Assembly: GCF_963678635.1 (NCBI RefSeq)
Contig: NC_087068.1
Span: forward strand, 35,659,436-35,723,435
Length of the DNA stretch: 64,000 nt
Source of the DNA: Symsagittifera roscoffensis
Lineage: Eukaryota > Xenacoelomorpha > Acoela > Convolutidae
Direction: 5' to 3'
Shown: positions 1 to 36,100 of the stretch, one piece after another
How the letters are laid out: every line of letters starts with the position of its first letter
How positions within the stretch are numbered: the stretch's first letter is position 1
Notes under the pieces: generated by a model
What the model saw: the letters and a program-made list of their open reading frames with translations, nothing else
What the model was told of the DNA's origin: nothing
Database searches by the model: none
Translations under genes and position numbers: made by a program

Positions 1-26698
<26,698 letters not shown>

Positions 26699-27600
26699 TC
26701 AGTTATGGTTTTATCATGACTAATCTAAAAATGCTTCTGCAACTACTCATCAAGAACCAAGATAGTACAACTTTTTAAATAAGAGCCACAAATTTCAAGG
26801 TGAACAAAGTTGCATCAAGCGTCCTTGGCCGTGTTGGCCAGTTAGTTTTTACCGTATTCTTTGGTTTTTAGGTTTTTAAAGCAATTTATACTCTGATACT
26901 GTAATTAACCATGCTTGTCACAACACATGCGAAATTAAGTGATTGGGAATTTTAACAAAAACATAATGATTTGACCTGGGATCTGGTTCTTTGAATTCAA
27001 TCTTAACAAGTTGGGATGATGATTTTACACAAGAGAATAATTTATCGAACACATGAAAATTGTAAAATGAACAAAGGTTTTCGCTCAATTTTAGCGCATC
27101 TTCAGATTCAAAAATTTAACTAACATTTACAGTTGTGATAAAAATTCATGAAAATGTCAAACAGATAAATCGTACAAACTTATGAATTTATTACATAACA
27201 TCTAATAAGCAATCAATTTTAAAAATTCCTGTTAATTGAGGTCAGTTAATTGGTGGTGATGTGATTATTTGAGAAAAAATTAAATTCAAACAGATTCCTT
27301 TCGCTCCAAACAGAGGATGCGAGATTTGCGAGCAAGGCTTTACGGTGAACTATTGAAAAGAAAAATTAATTTCAATAATATGTGAAAATATTGGTAACAA
27401 ACAATTTTTTAAACACTGACATGTTGGAATAGCACTCGAATCAGCATCGAAAATTTGTGTATGAAAAGGTGAAAAAGAAGATTTAATTTGATGTTTTTGC
27501 CTTCTGATTTCTACATTATGAAAGAAAAAAAATCTAATTTTTTTTTCAAGTATATCTCCGGGTGAAGGCTTTTTTGCCCCCCATTGAGTAAAACCAAGTC
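26699..27600. other. Intergenic stretch, putative divergent promoter region
   Basis: About 900 AT-rich bases between the CFAP46 start codon and the start of the plus-strand unit at 27601, which are transcribed away from each other. No gene, repeat or clear TATA element could be fixed. Confidence 0.5.
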
Positions 27601-28289
27601 ATGAGTCAACAACAACTGACAGAATCTCAGCTACCATTTACTCACGAAGTGCTGATTGAAACCGAGACAAATTTCAAAAATGCACTAACAGCAAACAAAT
27701 CGACGACAGAAACAAAAAACTCCAAATAATCAAAATCATCCCCCCATTCTCGAGAGATATTGTAAAGTCAGCTGAAAATCTGGCGCAGGCATATCGAAGA
27801 TGTGCTTCCGATATACTTAAACAATTCCCCACAACAATGCAACAGAAGATGACAATCTCAAAAACAATAACTGTGACGAAAGATGACCGCAAACTTCATA
27901 CACTGACAGTTATTGCTCCCCCCGAAGCAGAGCAATTCATACTTAGCATCAAAAGCGAAGAAATCATTCTACTTAACAGGACGGTATTTCCCATGGGATG
28001 CTTTCCAGGGTCTCATAGACGCAAGAACATTTACCCTAAACTAGCAAAAATCAAATTGTCGAACTTGCCTTATGTATGCAACGATATCGAAGCGAAATTA
28101 ATTCTCCAATTGCCAGAAGACATAATTCATAGCCCCATATTCCAACGTGAGACCTGTATCGTAACTGAACCGGGTCAGTATGTTTACACCGGAAGAGCAA
28201 TTTTAGAAGTTAAAATACAAAACGAAGAACAAGAGAAGAAGCTGAAGGACTGGTCTTACAAATCGAGAATGGATGGCTTCAAAATGTAG
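27601..28289 (+). CDS. Uncharacterised protein in two overlapping frames, candidate -1 frameshift
   Basis: An ATG at 27601 (MSQQQLTESQLPFTHEVLIE) opens a frame that stops at 27727-27729 after 42 residues. A second frame, one base behind, is open from 27660 to the stop at 28287-28289 (about 209 codons). In the overlap, 27714-27720 reads A AAA AAC in the phase needed for tandem -1 slippage, the classic retroviral heptamer. The long frame has amphipathic helices early (SAENLAQAYRRCASDILKQF), a beta-rich middle and KLAKIKLSNLPYVCNDIEAK, which loosely recalls the RNA-recognition fold of some retrotransposon ORF1 proteins. I do not recognise the family. Alternatives are a one-base deletion in a decayed gene, a tiny intron, or translation from the ATG at 27837 alone (150 residues). 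Confidence 0.5.
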
Positions 28290-28322
28290 GAAGGTGTAGA
28301 AATCTAGTTTCACATACATTCA

Positions 28323-28574
28323 CTAATTGAATGTCAAAAATGCAAGATGTCTAAACGCCAAGAAAAAGGTCATCACGATGATTGGTGCAACATAGGGAAC
28401 CAAATAACCAATAATCCAAATAATCACTACCCACAAAAACCAAGCTCCAATAATGCCAGCGACGAGAAAAACGATGACGAAACAACGGGCGATAAGTTTT
28501 GTAATGGTACCGAAAATTAAGAAGATAAGAATGTTTACAACAAGCATGAGCTCATGCTTGTTGTAAGAGCTCAT
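28323..28574 (-). CDS. Small hydrophobic protein, three predicted membrane helices
   Basis: 83 residues from ATG 28574. After a short polar N-terminus (MSSYNKHELM) come three hydrophobic stretches at about residues 10-27, 30-52 and 55-75, rich in Ile, Val, Leu and Trp, with an Arg/Lys break between the first two. It is convergent with the plus-strand unit (34 bases apart) and ends just outside the LTR of element A. The frame is open further upstream to 28706. I do not recognise a family. It could be a host membrane peptide, a viral-type small membrane protein, or chance, since A/T-rich DNA favours hydrophobic codons. Confidence 0.35.
   Translation of the reverse strand: MSSYNKHELMLVVNILIFLIFGTITKLIARCFVIVFLVAGIIGAWFLWVVIIWIIGYLVPYVAPIIVMTFFLAFRHLAFLTFN
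28535..28566. repeat. Perfect 32-bp palindrome
   Basis: Both halves are exact complements with no loop (half-site TTACAACAAGCATGAG). A third half-like copy, ACAACAAGTATGAGCTC, follows about 10 bases later. It lies inside the small hydrophobic ORF, about 130 bp outside the LTR of element A. Confidence 0.9.
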
Positions 28575-28698
28575 CACAACAAGTATGAGCTCTTTTAGCC
28601 TAATTGTTGTGATAAACTTATTAAATAGATATGTTTGATGTTTGTGCCTGTATGTGGAGCGCCCTCTGAGGGATTTTAGAGACAGGTCTGTCAAGTGG

Positions 28699-29652
28699 TG
28701 TAACATTCGCGCGGAAGATACATATCGACGGATAACAAAACTAAGTCTTAAGACGACTGGCTAGCGTCTAAACAGAGCTTTGCATGTTTTTCACCGTCTC
28801 TACCAAGCCAGTACTTTTCGGTGGTCTTTTCTAACATCGGGTCGACAAAAACGTTACTGTTCTCCGGCTTCGACCAGAACGCTCAAATTAACTGAATTAC
28901 ATGCAAAAATAGTGAGATCATGGCTGGGTCTCAGTATCCCCAGACCACGAGGTCACTCCTAAAAACAGGGCTACTACTTATTATATTACTATTGTTTTTG
29001 TTCAGTAGATAAAAACCATCATCTCCATCGAAGATGGATCAACCCTTTCCCCCCAACTCCTAGCTTCTCATCCTTATCAAAATGAATCCAGTTGTTAATT
29101 AAATTCAATTCAGGACATGACAAGAAGCTAAAAGTTTATATAAAAGGCTAAAAGTTCCAGTCCCGAAACCCTTCCGGATTCTTGAATCCAGTGAATCAAG
29201 CTCCTTAAGTTCAATTTCACGCCAATCCGGAAGGCTGGTTCTCACCCTTCACCGTTGTTGGCAACGGCCTTGCAACTATTGTAGCAGCACAATAGTTGCA
29301 ACTTGGAACGTTCTCTGCTATTGTAGTTCGTTGTCGTTTTTCTTTAATCTCGATATTCGTTCTGTTCGCAATCACAGATAAAGTTGTTCTCGTCAGCGCA
29401 ACCAACGTTGTTGTTCTTGTGTTCTTTCACTCGTTTTTTGTTAAAAATGGCCGTTTCAGCATTTCTCAGAAATGTGACGTCATCATTCGAATTTTTGAAA
29501 TTTTAAAATACCAGAATATTCTAGCCCTCACCGTTTGGCTAAACGTTCCAATAACGTCGCTAATCCTTCGAAATCATCAACTCGGAAGGCTTACTGCTAA
29601 AATTTCGAAGCCTGCATAAATTGCACTTTGGCCATTCTGGTCGAATGTCACA
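28699..29652 (-). repeat. 3' LTR of element A
   Basis: 954 bp, TG...CA ends. Matches 45731-46684 without indels; I saw two base differences. A minus-strand TATATAAA lies at 29135-29142 and may be the promoter. The LTR also carries the CCGGAAGG-type words found in the leader (29168-29180 and 29224-29234). Confidence 0.95.
29135..29142 (-). promoter_or_regulatory. Candidate TATA box in LTR A
   Basis: TATATAAA on the minus strand, about 510 bases into the LTR from its U3 end, followed by an A/G-rich stretch. The same site occurs in the 5' LTR copy near 46167-46174, where it would drive the element. Position only; no start site is known. Confidence 0.35.
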
Positions 29653-29664
29653 TACTCCCCGGAC
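29653..29664 (-). other. Polypurine tract of element A
   Basis: On the minus strand, GTCCGGGGAGTA directly precedes the TG that opens the 3' LTR, the place where plus-strand DNA synthesis is primed. The same GTCCGGGGAG core precedes the LTR of element C (49024-49033). Confidence 0.85.
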
Positions 29665-30466
29665 AGTCCGGTCAATGTCCTCATTGAATCGCACTATGTT
29701 CTAAATGGTTACAGTGTCATCGAACAGAATTTACAAAATGCACGAAATTACTTTTATCTACGTCACATCGACTCACTGCAGAATATAAATGGCATCATAC
29801 TACATCACTATAGCCTTCAAATTCTTTCATTAATCTGCACATTGAGGATATGACTTAAGATAAAACATATTTTCTGACTTCCAGTGTCAATGTCCCGATT
29901 AAAGCTTTTTCTCCTAGATTTAAAAGGTGTTGGCTTGCAGGACAGTCCTGCCAACCAACAAGCTAAAATTATCCTACTATGCTCCTTCCCTTCGGAAATC
30001 TTGCTTGTTTATTGTCCTGAATATTAAAACTAAGAAACTTTGTGGTTAGAAAGAACAATGCAACAACCTCCCTCTTCAAGAGATTACTCAAGCCTTCCAC
30101 GTCACCACAAAGTGATCAATCTTCCTAAGTGATTAAAAACAATCATGCAGGCTGGTTATTTCAATATACTCTTCCCTTAAGCCTTTCTAAATAAATAATA
30201 AGTGTCTCTAAAGCCACTTCTGCTAAAATCAAAATGCAAATTTATAAATGCAACAATTTCAAAACTCAACTAAATGTTTCAGTTTTCAATTACAACTTGG
30301 TTGCTTGGTTTCTCACTTGAGTTTTTCACACACATAAAACAATTCTGAGTTTTAACTCTTCTTCATCATCCCTTTGTTCTCTTCTTTTTTCGTCGTTTAG
30401 AAGTTCTAAAACTTCTAAATTCTTCTAATTTTCTTTCTTGCTGCCTCTTGTTTTCTCGACCATTCG
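29665..30466 (-). other. 3' untranslated region of element A
   Basis: About 800 bases between the last stop codon and the polypurine tract, with no open frame of note. Identical to 46697-47498 in element B. Confidence 0.7.
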
Positions 30467-30667
30467 TCAATGCTCCATTTCCTCCTCCTGTGACACTGAC
30501 TCCGCACTTTCGGTTTCCGTGTCTTGTAGCACGTCATTGACTATCCTGACGCTGTTGGAAGCCGTCCTCCAACACTTCTGCTCTTCCACCCTCTGTTTAC
30601 AGCAAGGTAGGGGATCCACGTTTGATTCTCTGTTTCTACAGAAGCTGTTGTGGAGACACAACGTCAC
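30467..30667 (-). CDS. Element A, terminal fragment of the accessory protein (frame-shifted)
   Basis: 66 residues continuing, in the -1 frame, the homology of the preceding ORF to the end of the last element C ORF. SLHNSFCLNRES in C corresponds to CLHNSFCRNRES here. The tail is acidic (ETESAESVSQEEEMEH), like the C tail with ISSDDEEE. The first possible start, GTG, overlaps the previous stop TGA. It is either a frameshift in a young copy or a recoded extension. No known domain. Confidence 0.6.
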   Translation of the reverse strand: MTLCLHNSFCRNRESNVDPLPCCKQRVEEQKCWRTASNSVRIVNDVLQDTETESAESVSQEEEMEH

Positions 30668-31101
30668 GTTTGTCTCTTCAAATCTTCTTTCAGCATCTCT
30701 GCCTTCTCATTTCCACTACGCTCGCTCGTCCTGGAAATTCTTTTCACAGCGGTGGTCACTGCATTCCGATGAGTCACGAAAGCTCGCTTGAAAGCTCCTG
30801 CCCCAATGTCCTGCTGATATTCACTGTACACTCTGCCATGTTTCGACATATGCTTTTTCGCATACTCGTACAACCATGCAGTCATGTTAGCTCTGAACCA
30901 TGGCATCAATCGTTTTCTCGCCCATATCTTCTTCACTTCCATCGGAATGTTTAGAACTTTGCTCATTGTCTCAAAAAGATCTAAATCTTTTAGAAAATCT
31001 AATTTCCGCAATTGTTCTCTCGTCGGCGCCTCCTGTCTATTATTTTCTCTCACATGAGCTTCCAGCCATCCAACCGTTCTTGGAAGACTCGATTCAACCA
31101 A
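30664..31101 (-). CDS. Element A, conserved C-terminal accessory domain
   Basis: Up to 145 residues homologous to the C-terminal third of the last element C ORF (49448-51049). Shared words include LFETMSKVLNIPMEVKKIWA, PWFRANMTAWLY and FKRAFVTHRNAVTTAVKR. The domain is helical, basic and conserved between two otherwise diverged elements, so it is under selection. Function unknown; a nucleic-acid or capsid-binding role is only a guess. It overlaps the SGNH ORF by 52 bases in the -1 frame and lacks an ATG near its start, so it may be reached by recoding or splicing. Confidence 0.65.
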   Translation of the reverse strand: MVESSLPRTVGWLEAHVRENNRQEAPTREQLRKLDFLKDLDLFETMSKVLNIPMEVKKIWARKRLMPWFRANMTAWLYEYAKKHMSKHGRVYSEYQQDIGAGAFKRAFVTHRNAVTTAVKRISRTSERSGNEKAEMLKEDLKRQT

Positions 31102-32558
31102 GCCTGTCCTTCGATGCTGTCGAAGTGGATGCCATCCGTGGTCAGTCTGGCTTGATCCATGGCTCTCAATTCATGTTCAATGTCCATGAGGATCATTCTT
31201 CCGGCATTTCGATTTGCTATGTTCCTCAGTATGTTGTTCCATCTCATGACTCCCTCGTTGTGCCTCCTTCCTGATGCTGTCAGGCTTCTCGTATTCATTG
31301 GCACAGTGCAAACGGTCAGTACCGCGCAACTGAACTTCTGCCAGAGAGTAGTGAACAAACACACCATCATTGACTCCCACAGTGCTTCCTGCTCGTCTGA
31401 TCCTCTGGAGATGTCATTCGTCCCAACTAAGATCATCACATTGGGAATCTTCCCTGGATTCATCAGTTCCACCATCCGATATAATTGGGCTATTGTCGCG
31501 CCTCCAAAGGCCATCACCGTGGTGACCCACGAGGTCCTCAAATTCGACAGCAGTCTGACTAAACTGTCTCCCAATATCAGGTGAGATGTCCCGAGTGGTG
31601 GTTGCTGCAGGTTCACAGCCGGGCTCCAGGTAGCTCGATTGAAGCAGGCTCTCGGATCTGTCTCCGGAACTCTCGTGAAATTATACTTCAATTGATTATT
31701 CTTCTGCACGTCTATTACACGAGACACTTTCTTCGCTGGCATCTTCCTTACTTTCCTCTCTGAGATTCTTGAGCTCCCCATGAGTGGTGTCACGTTACTC
31801 ATCCCTTGTCTGATTACTGTCTGAGAGAGTTGTACTCTGCCCGTATCGTCAATCGTTCCATAGGGTGCAGTCACCCCGGAACCTGGTGCATTCTTGTTAG
31901 CGACCAATCGTCCAGCTGTCTCTATCAGTTTTCTCACTGTCTGTTCTACGACGGGATCACCTAAGGTGTCACTAGGATCCGGGATTGTTACTCGATTTGT
32001 CTCCACTGGAGGTCGTGTCTCCGTTGTTTGACTCATTTCTCGAGGCGTCAAGAGCTCCATCGGGGACTGCCCACGAGGAATATCCCTTGCAGGTATTACT
32101 TTCTCCACGGCCGTTGTCAACGCCACCTGCTCCGATCGCTCTTTGTATTCCTGCCTTAAGCGTTCGATCTCTTGACCCTGCTTTTTGTTGCAGTCTTCAA
32201 ACAACTTTCTCCACATGTCCCGGTCTTCCTCCATCGCCAGCATGGTCTTCGTCATATCGTCTAACTCCTTCTTCGTACTTCTCAGCTGATCGTTCATCTC
32301 GTCCAGATCTTGTATGGTTTGGTTCGTCTGAACCTTCTGTGTTACTTTCGCCCCTTTTGGTGGCACAGCTGCTCTCAGTGGTGAACCAGACGAGGTCGCC
32401 TCGCTGTTCATCTCCCGATGCATTCTCGTCAGCCCAGGTTTAGGCTTAGAGGGCATTGGCATCTCACCTGGTTGGTATGTCCTAGAACTTCCCAATCCAG
32501 GCTCATTCGCCAAGTCACTCCCTGAGAGAGCCCCGTTTCTCCACCTCATCACTCTCAT
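31050..32558 (-). CDS. Element A, coiled coil plus SGNH (GDSL) hydrolase
   Basis: 502 residues from ATG 32558. Residues 1-75 are polar and Pro-rich, 80-145 form a coiled coil (DLDEMNDQLRSTKKELDDMT), and about 322-495 form an SGNH hydrolase: block I GDSL at 330-333 (nucleophile Ser), block II FGGAT at 351-355, block III GTND at 379-382, block V DGIH at 475-478. All catalytic blocks are present, so an active esterase or lipase-like enzyme is likely; the substrate is unknown. SGNH esterases are known in ORF1 of CR1-type LINEs and in viral haemagglutinin-esterases, but I know of none in this position of a Ty3/gypsy element. There is no signal peptide or membrane helix. The frame is open upstream to an in-frame TAA that ends the small ORF. 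Confidence 0.88.
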   Translation of the reverse strand: MRVMRWRNGALSGSDLANEPGLGSSRTYQPGEMPMPSKPKPGLTRMHREMNSEATSSGSPLRAAVPPKGAKVTQKVQTNQTIQDLDEMNDQLRSTKKELDDMTKTMLAMEEDRDMWRKLFEDCNKKQGQEIERLRQEYKERSEQVALTTAVEKVIPARDIPRGQSPMELLTPREMSQTTETRPPVETNRVTIPDPSDTLGDPVVEQTVRKLIETAGRLVANKNAPGSGVTAPYGTIDDTGRVQLSQTVIRQGMSNVTPLMGSSRISERKVRKMPAKKVSRVIDVQKNNQLKYNFTRVPETDPRACFNRATWSPAVNLQQPPLGTSHLILGDSLVRLLSNLRTSWVTTVMAFGGATIAQLYRMVELMNPGKIPNVMILVGTNDISRGSDEQEALWESMMVCLFTTLWQKFSCAVLTVCTVPMNTRSLTASGRRHNEGVMRWNNILRNIANRNAGRMILMDIEHELRAMDQARLTTDGIHFDSIEGQAWLNRVFQERLDGWKLM

Positions 32559-32582
32559 GTTCGGGCGGTCTAGTACTCCTCT

Positions 32583-32795
32583 TTATCCATATGCTGCCAT
32601 CAACAGGACTTCCGTGGGGCGGTCCCCACGGTTGTCGTGCCCCAAGATGTTGATCAGGGCGGTTAGCAACATGACCACCTCTGGGTCCTCCAGAGCGAAG
32701 TCTCGTTCGATCAGCCGACGATAGATCGCATCTACCATCGGTCCTACATATGCCTCTGCCAGGTCCATCAATTCATCCAGGTTGAAATTGTCCAT
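32583..32795 (-). CDS. Element A, conserved small ORF upstream of SGNH
   Basis: 70 residues from ATG 32795. Homologous to the 78-residue ORF at the same place in element C: IYRRLIERDF against LYRRLRDLDY, and TEVLLMAAY against TEAVLMIGY. It is predicted helical and acidic, of unknown function. Its TAA stop is in the same frame as the SGNH ORF, which starts eight codons later, so readthrough would fuse the two. Confidence 0.7.
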   Translation of the reverse strand: MDNFNLDELMDLAEAYVGPMVDAIYRRLIERDFALEDPEVVMLLTALINILGHDNRGDRPTEVLLMAAYG

Positions 32796-33199
32796 ACTGC
32801 TCTTTCCAAGTTTGATTTGATTTCGATTTCAAGTTTTGACTCAAATGAGCAATTAAATGATCAATCAGGATCTAGAAAAGGAATCACGACTGTCACACCT
32901 GTCAGTTTCACCTTAACATATATCGTTAAAATCTGCTTAAAACAGTTCAGATAAAAAGATATTTATCCTAAAATTTATTAAAATCAATTGGTTTCTAAAA
33001 TTTTGGAATTCGACCTAAGATTGGACAGTCCAAACTTTGGATCTATTCCTAAGATCGTCATTAGTTGTTCATGGTCACTAACCCCTACTTACCCATGATC
33101 TTAATAACCTAACACATAACATAACATAACATAACATAACACACATATCACATATTACCTGCAACTTGGTCTTTGGCCTAACACCCTCTCGCACATCAC
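32796..33199 (-). other. Spacer between integrase and accessory ORFs, with (ATAAC)n
   Basis: About 400 AT-rich bases with no open frame. A pentanucleotide microsatellite (ATAAC repeats) lies at about 33113-33140. The equivalent spacer in element C (58330-58831) is also non-coding, so it may hold signals such as a splice acceptor for an accessory mRNA. Confidence 0.6.
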
Positions 33200-36100
33200 T
33201 CAGCCTATACTTAAGTAAAATTTCTTATGTAGATACACTTGTATGTTCCAATCAGAGAATATCACGTGTACAAGCGCGTACAATTCCCGAGGATGCAGTC
33301 TTCCTCTATTTGGATCGTACACTGGAAGCGAGAGCTCCTTCACGTCCATTTCCACAAGGAAGTCCCTCAGCCTCGTCAAAGACAAGACTAGGTTTTCTGG
33401 GTCCACGTGCTGCTTTTCTGTCGCCCTCGTTACCAAGAAGCATAAGTACTTTCCCGGTATCTGCGACACCACCGGAGGTAAGGCTGCTACGCCCCCTATC
33501 CCTGGTCTTTGCTTCCAAAGGAATTCCACGTTTTTGTATTCCCTCTTAAAATCTGCCGCTAGCGCTGTCCTAAAACTCATGTCTGCGGTGATTGCTATCG
33601 CACATGTTCTGTTTGTGAGCATGAAATCACTGTCTGTTAGTATTATGTTACTAGAATATTCATTTGGTAAATTAAAATATGACTCAACTACCCTGCCTAT
33701 GTCAGGTTTCTTAGGTTCTTCACCTGTTTCTGCTTCTAAGTCTCCTGTTTCTCTTGCTATTCTCAATTTTTTTATTATCAAGTTTTCAGTGTGGGTAAGT
33801 CCTACCCCCACTCCCCGGACAAAAATATCCATCGGCGTCCCCGTCGATCGCATACCGGGTATTAAGTCAAGGTTAGAAGCTGGAATGAGAAGTTGTCCTT
33901 CCTGGGCAGCCCAGGAATGATCATCTCGTTCGGTCTTAACGTATTTCGCGCTTTCACGATCTACGTCTTGAATCGTAACGCTGGTCTCTTTAGGGTCTGA
34001 TGTCATTTCGTTCAGCCACTCTAAGACACGCAGGTTTGTCTGGTCTTGTTCATATGACTGCTGTTGCTCATCGTCAAATTCTACCTCGGGTTTCGACCAG
34101 TCGTCAACCCACTCATCGTTATGATCATCGACTATGTCAATGTCTTGTGACACAGTCATTTCTTCTAAACCCACTACTTCCTCCACTATTTTCTTTAGAT
34201 CTATCCTATCCACTACAAAGTCGTCACCGTAAGGATTGTATTTCTTTCTTTGTCTCGTCCCGTCCTTCTGACGAGTCTGAATCGTGAACGGAAGATCTGG
34301 TTCCAAGTTCTTGGGAACCTCTGTCTGTTCGGGATCCCGCCAATCCTCTTCTGCGTAGGGTAAGGTTTCATCTTCCGCTTCGATCTGTTCGTTTGGATCC
34401 AGGTCCAATGGTGTATCCGTACCTTCCTCTACGACCTCGTTTCCATCGTTCTTCTCCCTGGTGCCCTTTTCATTGACCTCACAAGCAGGATCCATCATTA
34501 AATAATCCCCTTCTTCCATGTCTGCAGGTATACACCAGTCTTCTGTCGATGGATTGTGTGGCTTGATGTTCTCGTAGTGGGCGGCCCGGCCAGTACTCAG
34601 TCTATAAAAGCGTCCCTCCTGGTGCACCTCCGTAATCATGAAGGGTCCCCTCCACTTTTTTAGAAGCTTCTTTGTTCCTTTCGGTGGTATAACGTTCTGA
34701 AATACCCATACGTAGTCTCCCACCGAGTAGGCCTTTGCACCAGCTGCTTTCTTGTCGAATCTTTTCCTCTGCCTTGCCTGTGCTTGCTGAGTATTTCGTC
34801 TGCACAGATCGTTCAACTCCTGTTGACGTCTGATCACATCCCTTACGTAAACCTGTGGAGATGTTTTCTTCCCCTCATACTCTGGGTAGAAGAATGTCAA
34901 GGGTAAAGACTTCTCGTGTCCCGTCAGCATCATGTGTGGACTGACCCCAGTGGTGGAGTGTTGCGTGCTATTATAAGCTCCCATCACCTGTGGAAGGTAT
35001 CTGTCCCAATCGATCATGTACCTGGAACAATATACCCTCAGCATCGACACTAACGTCCTATTCTGTCTTTCCACTAAGCCATTCGTTTGAGGATGGTATG
35101 TCGTGGAGTGAGCCTGAGCGACTTGTGACCGTCTCATAAGCTCTTTCGTAAGCTCGCCTACGAAAGCTGTTCCATTGTCCGATTGAAACGTCATTGGACA
35201 ACCATGTCTCGCTATCCACGTATTGATCAGGTGGTCGCATGTCTCTTCCGCCGAGGCAGTTATGCAGGGCACGGCCTCTGCATACTTCGTGAAGTGATCT
35301 ATCATGACCAAGACTTGGTTGTAACCGCTGTCTGTCATGCATATCTTCTGGTGATCTATCTGCACCACCTCGTTGAATTCAGACGACTCAATCGACTGTA
35401 AAGGAAATCGCAACTTCCTTGGATCCTTGACCTGTTGGCATGACAGGCAGGCTGTTACCCATTTCTCACATGCCTTTTTCATTCCAGGCCACTCAAAGCG
35501 CTTCAGGATCCTCTGATACACTTTGTCGATCCCTTGATGGCCCATCTGATCATGCGACCTGAATAATAGTTCTGTCTGATAGAGTTGCGGCACTACTATC
35601 GCGTTATATTTGTATAAGACCTTGTCTTCTTCTCTTCTCCTGCAAGCCACGATCCCGTACTTGTTCAGATATAATCTCCCCTCCTTCTGCATGAAGTATT
35701 GTCTCAGGATCCTATAGCGGTCTTCTTCTAGGTCACCTTTGTCAGGTGCACCGTTTTCTATCCACCTTTTTAGGTTGCTTGTCATGCGATCATTTCTCTG
35801 CGCCCTTAGAAGGTCCGAGAGTCTGTATCTCGCCTTCAAGTACGTCTTCATGACCCTCATCTGACTATTCAGCTCGTTGGGCTGATGTGTGTCTTCTTCC
35901 ATCTTAACACACCAAATCTTCGCCAACGGTTGTGTTTCTTGCTGAAACGGTTGAAGATCAGTCCTGACTGCCTCTTTCTGTGGCAATAAGCTCATCGAAC
36001 GTTTCGATACTGCTATTGTTTCTAAGTCATCCGCTGCGTTGTCAAAGACACTTTCGCTCGGTATAAGGTAGCGATCGCTGTCCGGATCCTGGTACACCTC

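Noticed and set aside
33243-33920. Plus-strand open frames opposite the pol and accessory ORFs across 30-64 kb
   Set aside because: They mirror long minus-strand coding frames with clear domains, carry no recognisable domain themselves, and are explained as antisense shadows.
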